The position numbers and the translations under genes are program-made. Shown one piece after another: positions 7,947 to 16,247 of a stretch of 59,517 nt of DNA. The DNA is taken from the NCBI RefSeq assembly GCF_009362785.1, contig NZ_WHNQ01000038.1, positions 1-59,517 of the forward strand, read 5' to 3'. The DNA comes from Paraburkholderia atlantica. Its GTDB lineage: Bacteria > Pseudomonadota > Gammaproteobacteria > Burkholderiales > Burkholderiaceae. The stretch's first letter is position 1. Every line of letters begins with the position of its first letter. The notes below the pieces were generated by a model. That model made no database searches, was not told the DNA's origin, and was given only the letters and a program-made list of their open reading frames with translations.

Positions 7947-8816
7947 ATGGCCGCATTCAAACCGCGTCGACCTCGCAGCAGCGGACCGCTGCCGCGTCCG
8001 TTTCGCCGCAACAAACCGGTGGTCACGGAGTCGCCGGCTGCCGACAGCCGGCGCGCGCAGCGTCAGCAGTTCCTCAGGAAACGCGGCATCTACCTGCTGC
8101 CGAACGCGTTCACCACGGCCGCGCTCTTCTGCGGTTTCTTCGCCGTCGTGCAGGCGATGAACGTGCGCTTCGAGATCGCGGCGATCGCGATCTTCGTCGC
8201 GATGGTGCTCGATGGCATGGACGGCCGCGTCGCGCGCATGACGCATACGCAAAGCGCGTTCGGCGAGCAGTTCGACAGCCTGTCGGACATGGTGTCGTTC
8301 GGTGTTGCGCCCGCGCTCGTGATGTACGAGTGGATACTGAAAGACCTCGGCCGGTGGGGCTGGCTCGCGGCGTTCGTCTATTGCTCGGGCGCGGCGCTGC
8401 GGCTCGCGCGCTTCAATACGAACATCGGCGTGGTCGACAAGCGTTTTTTCCAGGGCATGCCGAGCCCGGCCGCGGCGGCGCTGATCGCGGGTTTCGTGTG
8501 GCTCGCCACCGACAACCGCGTGCCGCTGAAGCTCGTCTGGCTGCCGTGGGTCGCCTTCGTACTGACCATCTATGCGGGCGTGACGATGGTGTCGAACGCA
8601 CCGTTCTATAGCGGCAAGGCGCTCGACGTGCGGCATCGCGTGCCGTTCGGCGTGATCCTGCTGGTGGTGGTCGCGTTCGTGCTCGTGTCGTCCGACCCGC
8701 CGCTGATGCTGTTCGGTCTGTTCGTGCTGTATGGTCTGTCGGGATACGTGTTCTGGGCGTACCAGGCGATACGCGGCCGGGCCAATCCGGCGCGTTCGAT
8801 GTCGCACGACCGGTGA
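7947..8816 (+). CDS. pssA: CDP-diacylglycerol--serine O-phosphatidyltransferase
   Basis: Makes phosphatidylserine from CDP-diacylglycerol and serine. The membrane protein has 289 residues and the full CDP-alcohol phosphatidyltransferase motif: Asp92-Gly93, Ala96-Arg97, Gly106, Asp110 and Asp114 (DGRVAR...GEQFDSLSD). About 45 basic, unstructured residues precede the first helix. Several further helices fill the C-terminal half. An AGGAGG site precedes the ATG. It lies right after psd, which uses its product. Confidence 0.95.
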   Translation: MAAFKPRRPRSSGPLPRPFRRNKPVVTESPAADSRRAQRQQFLRKRGIYLLPNAFTTAALFCGFFAVVQAMNVRFEIAAIAIFVAMVLDGMDGRVARMTHTQSAFGEQFDSLSDMVSFGVAPALVMYEWILKDLGRWGWLAAFVYCSGAALRLARFNTNIGVVDKRFFQGMPSPAAAALIAGFVWLATDNRVPLKLVWLPWVAFVLTIYAGVTMVSNAPFYSGKALDVRHRVPFGVILLVVVAFVLVSSDPPLMLFGLFVLYGLSGYVFWAYQAIRGRANPARSMSHDR

Positions 8817-8850
8817 CGAGTTGAACTTCGCTGCATCGCAGCGACAGACG

Positions 8851-8880
8851 AAAAACGGCAGCCTGAGCGCTGCCGTTTTT
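8851..8880 (+). terminator. Terminator after pssA
   Basis: AAAACGGCAGC and GCTGCCGTTTT form an uninterrupted stem around a short loop, with a T run at the end and an A run at the start. Confidence 0.85.
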
Positions 8881-8940
8881 CGTTGGCTGATGCCGTGACG
8901 AGCCCGCTTCGAACCGCGCCGCAGGCCGCCTCGGCGTGCA

Positions 8941-8969
8941 TTGCGCGGTGGCTGGAATGCCGCTATAGT
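8941..8969 (+). promoter_or_regulatory. Predicted leuA promoter
   Basis: TTGCGC (8941-8946), a 17-base spacer, then TATAGT (8964-8969). The predicted start near 8976 leaves a leader of roughly 205 bases before leuA. Confidence 0.55.
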
Positions 8970-9181
8970 CGTCGGATCAGTGCGTTGGCGTGGCCGATTT
9001 TGCCGGGTCGGCGACACCGCTCGCTGCGCCGCGTCATCATGCGTCTTTCACGCCCTTATGCGCATTTGCGTTCCGCCCGCACCGGCCGCGATCATCGCGA
9101 TCGGCCTACCTTGCCGGCGGCGCCCATCGTCCTATTCCAAAACCAAGTTCCACATCTGAACGACTCCCGAGGAGGCCCGAC

Positions 9182-10729
9182 ATGTCCGACAAACTGATCA
9201 TTTTCGACACCACGCTGCGTGACGGCGAGCAATCGCCCGGCGCGTCGATGACGAAGGAAGAGAAGATCCGCATCGCCAAGCAACTCGAGCGGATGAAAGT
9301 CGACGTGATCGAAGCGGGCTTCGCGGCCAGCTCGAACGGCGACTTCGACGCGATCCATACGATCGCCGGTCTGGTGAAGGACAGCACGATCTGCTCGCTT
9401 GCGCGCGCGAACGACAAGGACATTCAGAAGGCCGCGGATGCGTTAAAACCGGCCGGTCACTTCCGCATCCACACGTTCATCGCGACGTCGCCGCTGCACA
9501 TGGAAAAGAAGCTGCGCATGACGCCCGAGCAGGTATTCGAGCAGGCCAAGCTCGCGGTGCGGTTCGCGCGCAAGTTCACCGACGACGTCGAATTCTCGCC
9601 GGAGGATGGCAGCCGCTCGGATATGGATTTCCTGTGCCGCGTGCTCGAAGCGGTGATCGCCGAAGGCGCGACCACGATCAACATCGCGGACACGGTCGGC
9701 TACGGTGTGCCGGAGCTCTATGGCCAGCTCGTGAAGACGCTGCGCGAGCGCATTCCGAACTCGCATAAGGCGGTGTTCTCCGTGCATTGCCACAACGACC
9801 TCGGCATGGCGGTTGCGAATTCGCTCGCCGGCGTGCAGATCGGCGGCGCGCGCCAGGTCGAATGCACGATCAACGGTCTCGGCGAGCGCGCGGGCAATAC
9901 GTCGCTCGAAGAAATCGTGATGGCGGTGAAGACCCGCAAGGATTACTTCGGACTCGAGGTCGGCCTCGATACGACGCAGATCGTGCCGGCCTCCAAGCTC
10001 GTGTCGCAGATCACCGGCTTCGTGGTGCAGCCGAACAAGGCCGTGGTCGGCGCGAACGCATTCGCGCATGCGTCGGGCATCCATCAGGATGGCGTGCTGA
10101 AGGCGCGCGACACCTACGAAATCATGCGTGCGGAAGACGTGGGTTGGACCGCGAACAAGATCGTGCTCGGCAAGCTGTCCGGCCGCAATGCGTTCAAACA
10201 GCGTCTGCAGGAGCTCGGCATCGCGCTCGCCAGCGAAGCCGAACTGAACACCGCGTTCGCCCGCTTCAAGGAACTCGCCGATCGCAAGGCGGAGATATTC
10301 GACGAAGACATCATCGCGATCGTCAACGAGGAATCGGCCGAAGCGCACGAAAAGGAGCACTACAAATTCCTGTCGATGTCGCAGCATTCGGAAACCGGCG
10401 AGCAGCCGCACGCGAAGGTGGTGTTCTCGGTAGAGGGTAAAGAGATCACCGGCGAAGCGCGCGGCAACGGCCCGGTCGACGCCACGCTGAACGCGATCGA
10501 AACGGAAGTGGGCAGCGGCTCCGAACTGCTGCTGTACTCGGTCAACGCGATCACGACCGGCACGCAGGCGCAGGGTGAAGTGACCGTGCGGTTGTCGAAG
10601 AGCGGACGCATCGTCAACGGCACCGGCACCGATCCGGATATCGTCGCGGCGTCCGCGAAGGCGTATTTCTCGGCACTCAACAAACTCTATTCGAATGCGG
10701 ACAAGTTGAATCCGCAGCGCTCGGAGTAA
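9182..10729 (+). CDS. leuA: 2-isopropylmalate synthase
   Basis: First committed step of leucine synthesis: acetyl-CoA plus 2-oxoisovalerate gives 2-isopropylmalate. The protein has 515 residues. The catalytic TIM barrel begins with IIFDTTLRDGEQSPGASM (metal-binding Asp and catalytic Arg) and contains the HCHNDLGMAVANS metal motif. A linker leads to the C-terminal LeuA regulatory domain (about 390-510), where leucine inhibits. ATG 9182 follows an excellent GAGGAGG site; the open frame upstream to 8990 is not coding. Its oxo-acid substrate comes from the IlvBHC pathway just upstream. Confidence 0.97.
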   Translation: MSDKLIIFDTTLRDGEQSPGASMTKEEKIRIAKQLERMKVDVIEAGFAASSNGDFDAIHTIAGLVKDSTICSLARANDKDIQKAADALKPAGHFRIHTFIATSPLHMEKKLRMTPEQVFEQAKLAVRFARKFTDDVEFSPEDGSRSDMDFLCRVLEAVIAEGATTINIADTVGYGVPELYGQLVKTLRERIPNSHKAVFSVHCHNDLGMAVANSLAGVQIGGARQVECTINGLGERAGNTSLEEIVMAVKTRKDYFGLEVGLDTTQIVPASKLVSQITGFVVQPNKAVVGANAFAHASGIHQDGVLKARDTYEIMRAEDVGWTANKIVLGKLSGRNAFKQRLQELGIALASEAELNTAFARFKELADRKAEIFDEDIIAIVNEESAEAHEKEHYKFLSMSQHSETGEQPHAKVVFSVEGKEITGEARGNGPVDATLNAIETEVGSGSELLLYSVNAITTGTQAQGEVTVRLSKSGRIVNGTGTDPDIVAASAKAYFSALNKLYSNADKLNPQRSE

Positions 10730-10776
10730 CGCGAACATGGCGCGCGATAGCGCGCAATCTCGACGTGAATCGAAGC

Positions 10777-10812
10777 AGAAGCCCCGCGATGCCTGGCATC
10801 CGGGGCTTTTTT
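10777..10812. terminator. Terminator between convergent leuA and sulP-type gene
   Basis: AAGCCCCG (10779-10786) pairs with CGGGGCTT (10801-10808), followed by a T run to 10812. It works for leuA; the opposite strand lacks a clear U tract. Confidence 0.75.
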
Positions 10813-10852
10813 CGCAGTCATCGCACGGGCGCGATGACCCGATTCGCGGGGA

Positions 10853-12415
10853 CTACTCCGCCGTCGTGCGCCGCAGCGACCAGCCGCTCGTTGCGCGCGC
10901 CTGCTCGCGGACCTGATATCTGACGTCGACGGTGATCCCGCGGCGGGGCGCATCCGCGACGAATGCGTCCAGCAGTTCGCGCACATCGTGATCGACGAAA
11001 TCGGCGCGTGTCGTGTCGACGATGACGGTGGCGCCATCCGGAATTTGCTGCAGATAGTGCTTGAGCGGCACCTTGCCGAGAAACGACACGTCCTTGCGAA
11101 ACGACAGCAGGTAGTGATCGCCATGCTGAGCGAGCACGATCGGGCCGCGCAGGTTCGCGTACAGCGCGAACAGCATGCTGCACAGAATGCCGAGCACGAT
11201 ACCGATCAGCAGATCGGTGACGAGCACACCGACGACCGTGACGATAAACGGTGCGAACGGCGCGAATCCCTGCCGCGCGAGCCCGGCGAACAACGATGGC
11301 TTGGCGAGTTTGAAACCGGTGAAGATCAGGATCGCGGCAAGGCAGGCGAGCGGGATCAGATTGATCACGCTCGTGAGCGCGAACACGCTGACGAGAAGCA
11401 ACACGCCATGAACGATCGCCGAGAGCCGGCTTTTTGCGCCGGCATGCACGTTCGCGGAGCTACGCACGATCACCGCGGTGATCGGCAGGCCGCCGATCGC
11501 ACCCGCGATCAGATTGCCCACGCCCTGCGCCTTCAATTCGCGATCGGGCGGTGCGCGGCGGCGTTCCGGATCGATCTGTTCGACCGCTTCGAGGCTCAGC
11601 AGCGTTTCGAGACTTGCGAGGATGGCGATCGTCATGGCAACGCGCCATATGTCGGGATTGAAGAGCTGGGCGAACCGCGGTCCGAAGTCTGCCGACGCAA
11701 GCACGGCCTGCAGTGCCGCGAACGATTCGAGCGACGGTAACGCGACCCGCCGTTCGGCGGGCGGTGCCAGCGATGGCGCGACGAGATCGAGCGCGAGCGT
11801 CGCGCCGATGCCGAGCAGCACCACCGCGAGCGGTGCCGGCATGATGCGCACGACAGCGAAGCGGCGCAGCGCGCGGGTTTCCCAGCCGGCGAGGATCGCG
11901 AGCGACAGCAGCGCGATCAGCACGGCGGTCGGCGAGATTAGGCCGAGCGGCGTTGTGACCGCCGCCGCCGGGTGGGCGGAGTGAGCGGTGCCGGACAGCC
12001 CCAGCGCAACGGGAAACTGCTTGAGGATCAACAGCAGGCCGATGGCCGCGAGCATCCCCTTGATCACCGGTGACGGCACGTAGGCGGCGAACCGGCCGGC
12101 TTTGAGCATGCCGAAGCCGAACTGGATGACGCCCGACAGCAGCACGGCCAGCAGAAAAGCGGAAAAGCCGCCAAGCCGCGCGATGCCGTCGACGACGATC
12201 ACGACGAGGCCCGCGGCCGGGCCGCTCACGCTCAGACGCGAGCCGCTCAGCGCGGCAACCACGAGCCCGCCAATGATGCCGGACACCAGCCCGGCAAACG
12301 GGTCGACGCCCGATGCGTGAGCAATGCCGAGACAAAGCGGCAGGGCCACGAGAAAAACGGCCGTTCCGGCGAGCACGTCACGCTGAAGCGCGGAGAAGGA
12401 GGTTTGAGTATCCAT
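10853..12415 (-). CDS. SulP family anion transporter, probable bicarbonate uptake
   Basis: Membrane transporter of 520 residues in the SulP/SLC26 family. About ten to twelve helices occupy residues 10-410 (start RDVLAGTAVFLVALPLCLGIA; conserved GSRLSVSGPAAGLVVIV). A STAS domain follows at about 430-510 (GATVIVDTTRADFVDHDVRELLDAF). The upstream gene on the same strand encodes a beta-carbonic anhydrase. Carbonic anhydrase-linked SulP proteins are suspected or shown to carry bicarbonate or other inorganic anions, so bicarbonate is the likely cargo here. Sulfate remains possible, since the sequence alone does not decide. Confidence 0.88.
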   Translation of the reverse strand: MDTQTSFSALQRDVLAGTAVFLVALPLCLGIAHASGVDPFAGLVSGIIGGLVVAALSGSRLSVSGPAAGLVVIVVDGIARLGGFSAFLLAVLLSGVIQFGFGMLKAGRFAAYVPSPVIKGMLAAIGLLLILKQFPVALGLSGTAHSAHPAAAVTTPLGLISPTAVLIALLSLAILAGWETRALRRFAVVRIMPAPLAVVLLGIGATLALDLVAPSLAPPAERRVALPSLESFAALQAVLASADFGPRFAQLFNPDIWRVAMTIAILASLETLLSLEAVEQIDPERRRAPPDRELKAQGVGNLIAGAIGGLPITAVIVRSSANVHAGAKSRLSAIVHGVLLLVSVFALTSVINLIPLACLAAILIFTGFKLAKPSLFAGLARQGFAPFAPFIVTVVGVLVTDLLIGIVLGILCSMLFALYANLRGPIVLAQHGDHYLLSFRKDVSFLGKVPLKHYLQQIPDGATVIVDTTRADFVDHDVRELLDAFVADAPRRGITVDVRYQVREQARATSGWSLRRTTAE

Positions 12416-12524
12416 GGGGTCCAGAAGCGAGAGATGGGGCGGCGGGCGACGAACAGCTGTGACTCGATGACGATTGCGCTGTCGGCTCCGTCCGCGGTTC
12501 GAATGGGGCGCGCGACGCGCTTCG

Positions 12525-13160
12525 CTAGGCCGCGCTGTGCGCGGCGGTCGTGCAGGTCATCGCGTCGTCGGCGCTATAGCCGGAGGTGAGCACCTTGATG
12601 CGCCCGTCGTCGAGCGCAAAGATCCAGCCGTGCACGAGCGGCGCCGGATCGGCCTCGTGCACGATCGGGCTCGCCCGTAGCTGCCGCACCTGTTCGAGCA
12701 CATTCAGCTCGGCGAGGCGGTTGACGCGATCCGATTCGGTCGCCGCGCCGCCCAGTTCCGGGCGATGCGTTTTCGCGAGCGCGCAGAGCGGCGCGATACG
12801 CCGGTTCACATGTGGCAGCGCGGGGTCGGGCGGCAGCAGCGCGGCGCGCACGCCGCCGCAGCCATAGTGGCCACAGACGATCACATGGCCGACCTTGAGC
12901 ACTCGCACCGCGTATTCGAGGACGCTGGCGACGTTGTCGTCGCCGGGATCGAACAGATTGGCGATGTTGCGATGGACGAACAGATCGCCGGGCTCGCAAT
13001 GCGTAATCGTTTCGGCGGGCACGCGGCTATCCGCGCAGCCGATCCACAGAATGTGCGGATTTTGTCCGCGCATGAGGTCGCGAAAGAATGCCGGATTGCG
13101 CGTCGCGGTTTCATGGGCCCACGCGACGTTGGCGACCAGCAGGTGTTTGGGTCGGTTCAT
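12525..13160 (-). CDS. Beta-class carbonic anhydrase
   Basis: Zinc enzyme interconverting CO2 and bicarbonate. Of its 211 residues, the ligands Cys42, His98 and Cys101 and the Asp44-Arg46 dyad are all visible (GCADSRVPAE and CGHYGCGGVRAAL). Length is normal for the plant-like beta class. It is first in a leftward pair with the SulP transporter (gap 109 bases), consistent with bicarbonate supply for carboxylases. The symbol can or cynT would be a guess. Confidence 0.93.
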   Translation of the reverse strand: MNRPKHLLVANVAWAHETATRNPAFFRDLMRGQNPHILWIGCADSRVPAETITHCEPGDLFVHRNIANLFDPGDDNVASVLEYAVRVLKVGHVIVCGHYGCGGVRAALLPPDPALPHVNRRIAPLCALAKTHRPELGGAATESDRVNRLAELNVLEQVRQLRASPIVHEADPAPLVHGWIFALDDGRIKVLTSGYSADDAMTCTTAAHSAA

Positions 13161-13320
13161 CGTAGCAACTCCGTAACAGAGGCAATTGACCTGGCACCGG
13201 ACTGAACCCGCGGCTATGCGGTCGCTCGCGAGCCGGTGCCCGAACGGTGTTTACAATAACCTTTCTTTCGCGCAATGGTTGACGCAAACAGGATAAAATC
13301 CTTCTTTATGCTTGTGGAAT

Positions 13321-13351
13321 AAAAAAGCCGCCTATCGAAGGCGGCTTTTTT
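13321..13351 (-). terminator. Bidirectional terminator after lipoprotein gene
   Basis: AAAAAAGCCGCCT (13321-13333) and AGGCGGCTTTTTT (13339-13351) form a perfect 13-base-pair stem with a five-base loop. Both strands end in a U run. It separates the lipoprotein gene from the carbonic anhydrase gene. Confidence 0.9.
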
Positions 13352-13390
13352 GAGATAAGTTTCTTCTCTCGAAGATGACGCTCAGCACAC

Positions 13391-13942
13391 TCAGAACAGG
13401 CTGCGGCGGTCGGGCTCGTGTAGCGGATCGGGGGTCTTCTGCGTGAGGCGCAAGATGCCCTGGTCGTCGAAGTAGAAGCTGTACAGCATGTACCAGACGT
13501 TGTCCTCGAGATACCGATAGGTCCAGACTTCGCGCCTCATCATCGGGAAGTACGACGTTTCGACCGGACGGCCGAAATTCACCAGCACGTCGCTGCGCGT
13601 CCATTTGCCGATTTCTGCGCGGTAGAACTCGTTGGGCTGCAACACCTGGCGCATGTTGACGATCTTGCCGGCCGCGTCGATGTCGGCGGCGGTGGTGGTT
13701 TCGCCCATCGGTTGGGTCGGCCACATCAGGCGCTTGCCGCCGTCGGGTAGATCATAGGTCTCGCGCGGCGGACCCAGCCGCGCGATCACCGTCGATGCGT
13801 CCGCTCCCTGTTGATACTGCTGCCACGGCTGGGCGCAGCCGGCGAGCGCGAGCACGCTCAGGCAAACAAAAGCGGCGCGACGCAGACTCGCGCCGGCAGG
13901 GACGGTGATAGGGGCCGCCGTGCGGTGGTGGCGGTTCGACAT
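13391..13942 (-). CDS. Putative outer-membrane lipoprotein
   Basis: A 183-residue predicted lipoprotein. The signal peptide ends in the lipobox LALAGC with Cys36 as acylation site. The mature part begins with a glycine-containing segment (DASTVIARLGPPRETYDLPDGGKRLMWPTQP) and then a second one (VLVNFGRPVETSYF), reminiscent of a repeated SmpA/BamE-like fold, followed by an aromatic-rich C-terminus (VWYMLYSFYFDDQGI). The start at 13942 follows GGAGGAAT; a longer open frame to 14146 lacks support and would overlap the divergent gene. Function not recognised. Confidence 0.8.
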   Translation of the reverse strand: MSNRHHRTAAPITVPAGASLRRAAFVCLSVLALAGCAQPWQQYQQGADASTVIARLGPPRETYDLPDGGKRLMWPTQPMGETTTAADIDAAGKIVNMRQVLQPNEFYRAEIGKWTRSDVLVNFGRPVETSYFPMMRREVWTYRYLEDNVWYMLYSFYFDDQGILRLTQKTPDPLHEPDRRSLF

Positions 13943-14128
13943 GTATTCCTCCGATGGCGTTTGAATAGCGGTTCTTATCATCGAGACGCACATTTTGACA
14001 CGCGCGGCGGTGAAAGAACGGCGCTGCCTGAACGTGCGTCGCCTCCTAAGGGGAACGGATGCGTCGGCTTGCCTATTCCGTGTGCGCCGTCCTATGATCC
14101 GCGCTTCGAAGATTGAGGCAGGACGACC

Positions 14129-15436
14129 ATGACCGGGATGTGGCAACGAGCGGCGGCGGTTGCGCTGACGGCGATTTCAATGGCGGTGGTGGCAGTTGGC
14201 GTGGCTGAGGCGGCGAGTTCAGGGGCGAATCTGACCGGCAACCCTATGGGCACCCCGATCCGGCTCGCGCTGATCGAAGGCATGTCCGGCCCGTTCGCGA
14301 ACGCGGGCGCTGCGGTCGAGCGCAATCTGCGCTTCGGTGTCGAGCAGGTCAACGCGCACGGCGGCGTGAAGCTTGCGGACGGCGCCCATCCGTTCGAACT
14401 CGTCGTGCTCGACAGCAAAGGCAGCACGGAGGAAGCGCTGACGCAATTGCGCGCAGCCGCGGATCGCCATATCGGCTACATCCTGCAGGGCAACAGCTCA
14501 GCGGTCGCCGCGGCGCTCGTCGGCGCGATCGACAAACAGAACGGCCGCGAGCCCAACAACCGCGAACTGTTCCTGAACTACTCGGCCGACGACCCCGCGC
14601 TCACCAACGCTACCTGCAGCTTCTGGCACTTTCGCTTCGACGCGCACGCGGGCATGCGGATGGCCGCACTCGCTGAGGTGATCGAGCGCGATAAGACGGT
14701 GAAAAAGGTCTACCTGCTGAACCAGGACTACAGCTTCGGGCACGACGTGAGCAGCCTCGCGCGCTCGACGCTCGCGGCGAAGCGCCCCGACATCGCGGTG
14801 GTCGGCGACGAATTTCACCCGATTGGCCGCGTGAAGGACTTTGCGCCGTACATCGCGAAGATCCGCTCGAGCGGCGCGGACGCAGTGATCACCGGCAACT
14901 GGGGCAACGACCTGACGTTGCTCGTGAAGGCGGCGCGCGAGCAGGGCCTCGACACGAAGTTCTACACGTTCTACGGCAACAGCCTCGGCGCGCCGGCTGC
15001 CCTCGGTGACGCGGGCGTGGGTCACGTGATCGCGGTGGCCGAGTGGCATCCGAACGTCGGCGGCGCGGCCTCCGATGCCTGGTACGCGGCGTTCCGCGCG
15101 CGCTATCCTGCCGCGCAGGACGACTATCCGGTGCTGCGTATGCCACTGCTGATCGACACACTCGCCGCCGCCATGCACCGCGCCGGCAGCGCCGATCCGA
15201 CGGCGGTCGCGAGAGCGCTCGAGGGCATCCGTTTCGACAACGGTTTTCACGCTGCGTGGATGCGCGCCGATGACCATCAGCTGATCCAGCCCCTTTACGT
15301 AATGCGGATGGACAAAGCCGGCACGCCCGGCGTGCATTTCGATAACGAAGGTTCCGGCTATGGCTTTCGCACGGTGCTGGCGCTGCCAGCCGAGCGCACG
15401 ATCTTGCCGACGGCCTGTCGGATGCGGCGGCCCTGA
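14129..15436 (+). CDS. Periplasmic branched-chain amino acid-type binding protein
   Basis: Predicted solute-binding component of an ABC uptake system (type I periplasmic binding fold, LivJ-like), 435 residues. The signal peptide covers about residues 1-28 (ending VGVAEA-AS). The mature start PIRLALIEGMSGPFANAG is typical, and later KKVYLLNQDYSFGHD marks the second lobe. No permease or ATPase genes lie beside it, so its transporter partners must be elsewhere. The ligand could be an amino acid, an amide or an aromatic compound; sequence alone does not say. Confidence 0.87.
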   Translation: MTGMWQRAAAVALTAISMAVVAVGVAEAASSGANLTGNPMGTPIRLALIEGMSGPFANAGAAVERNLRFGVEQVNAHGGVKLADGAHPFELVVLDSKGSTEEALTQLRAAADRHIGYILQGNSSAVAAALVGAIDKQNGREPNNRELFLNYSADDPALTNATCSFWHFRFDAHAGMRMAALAEVIERDKTVKKVYLLNQDYSFGHDVSSLARSTLAAKRPDIAVVGDEFHPIGRVKDFAPYIAKIRSSGADAVITGNWGNDLTLLVKAAREQGLDTKFYTFYGNSLGAPAALGDAGVGHVIAVAEWHPNVGGAASDAWYAAFRARYPAAQDDYPVLRMPLLIDTLAAAMHRAGSADPTAVARALEGIRFDNGFHAAWMRADDHQLIQPLYVMRMDKAGTPGVHFDNEGSGYGFRTVLALPAERTILPTACRMRRP

Positions 15437-15467
15437 GCGACGCGCGATCCGCCTTGCTAGCGCGGGC

Positions 15468-15496
15468 TTCGCGGCCGAAGTCGGCTGTGCTACAAT
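15468..15496 (+). promoter_or_regulatory. Predicted rpsO promoter with extended -10
   Basis: TGCTACAAT (15488-15496) is a close match to an extended -10. A weak -35 (TTCGCG, 15468-15473) sits 17 bases upstream. The transcript would begin near 15503, exactly at the base of a structured leader. Confidence 0.55.
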
Positions 15497-15502
15497 ACGC
15501 GT

Positions 15503-15550
15503 CCCGTTGTTGGGCTGGGTTCTCATTCAGCTAATTCAGCCGCGAACGGG
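15503..15550 (+). promoter_or_regulatory. Structured 5' leader of rpsO
   Basis: An outer stem CCCGTT/AACGGG (15503-15508 with 15545-15550) encloses an inner stem GGCTG/CAGCC (15513-15517 with 15537-15541). Ribosomal protein S15 represses its own mRNA through varied leader structures in several bacteria, so this is a candidate S15 site. The pairing is seen; the regulation is inferred. Confidence 0.4.
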
Positions 15551-15630
15551 GCTCAGTAAATTGTGAAACGGGTATCCCACGGCACGGCCTTTCTTCCGTG
15601 ACCGCCTGTCCAGTTATCAAGGAAATTGAC

Positions 15631-15903
15631 ATGTCCGCAGTTGAAGCAAGCAAGAAGTCCGAAGTCGTCGCGCAATTCGCACGCGCAGCCAACGACACCG
15701 GCTCCCCCGAAGTTCAGGTCGCGCTGCTCACGACCCGTATCAACGAATTGACCTCCCACTTCAAGGAGCACACGAAGGACCACCACAGCCGCCGCGGTCT
15801 GCTGCGCATGGTGAGCCGCCGTCGCAAACTGCTCGACTACCTGAAGGGTAAGGACGCGGATCGTTACCGCAGCCTGATCGAGAAGCTGGGTCTGCGTAAG
15901 TAA
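15631..15903 (+). CDS. rpsO: 30S ribosomal protein S15
   Basis: Primary rRNA-binding protein of the small subunit, contacting the 16S central domain and the inter-subunit bridge. It has 90 residues including Met, the usual size. The hallmark segments DTGSPEVQVALLTTRINELT and HHSRRGLLRMVSRRRKLLDYLK are present. ATG 15631 follows AAGGAA and fits the family N-terminus; an upstream in-frame codon at 15598 does not. pnp follows after a terminator, the classic rpsO-pnp order. Confidence 0.97.
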   Translation: MSAVEASKKSEVVAQFARAANDTGSPEVQVALLTTRINELTSHFKEHTKDHHSRRGLLRMVSRRRKLLDYLKGKDADRYRSLIEKLGLRK

Positions 15904-15924
15904 TCGGCCAGTCGTTCAGCAAGA

Positions 15925-15963
15925 TGCCTGTGTCAGTTTCGCTGATACAGGCATTTTGTTTTT
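15925..15963 (+). terminator. Terminator after rpsO
   Basis: TGCCTGTGTCAG and CTGATACAGGCA form a 12-base stem with one mismatch around TTTCG, followed by TTTTGTTTTT. Read-through probably feeds pnp, as in other bacteria. Confidence 0.85.
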
Positions 15964-16114
15964 GCGCGGCGCGCTTCGTGTAACGCGCACCGCCTGTGAT
16001 TCGCGGCGTATGCCGGTTCGCGCGGCGACAACAGGCAACGCGGTAGCAGTAGCAAACAGTAGTAGAGCAAGCAGTAACGGAAACAAGGCCGGGCTTCAGG
16101 GCAGAGTTTTGTGT

Positions 16115-16161
16115 CATTCCAGCGGTTCGCGCGCACTCGCAGCGCGTGGCTCTCTGGAATG
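16115..16161 (+). promoter_or_regulatory. Long hairpin in rpsO-pnp spacer
   Basis: CATTCCAG (16115-16122) pairs with CTGGAATG (16154-16161), and inside it CGCGC (16130-16134) pairs with GCGCG (16142-16146). It stands about 85 bases before pnp, in the 344-base spacer 15904-16247. In E. coli an RNase III-cut hairpin in this place mediates PNPase autocontrol; a similar role is inferred here. The rest of the spacer shows nothing else distinct. Confidence 0.45.
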
Positions 16162-16247
16162 GCATAGCACGACTCTTCCCATGCGGCGCCGGCCCCGGCG
16201 TTGCCGCGCCGCTTCCGGTCCGCGCGGCATTACGATGAGGAAAAGCA

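Larger units (their letters stand above)
8817..9181 (+). other. Intergenic region: pssA terminator and leuA leader
   Basis: This 365-base region holds the pssA terminator (8851-8880), a good leuA promoter (8941-8969) and a leader of about 200 bases. I looked for a leucine-rich leader peptide, T-box or attenuator and saw none. The only short frame (from 9039) is not leucine-rich. Confidence 0.6.

Noticed and set aside
9039..9180. Leader peptide for leuA attenuation
   Set aside because: The short frame has no leucine run and no terminator/antiterminator pair follows.
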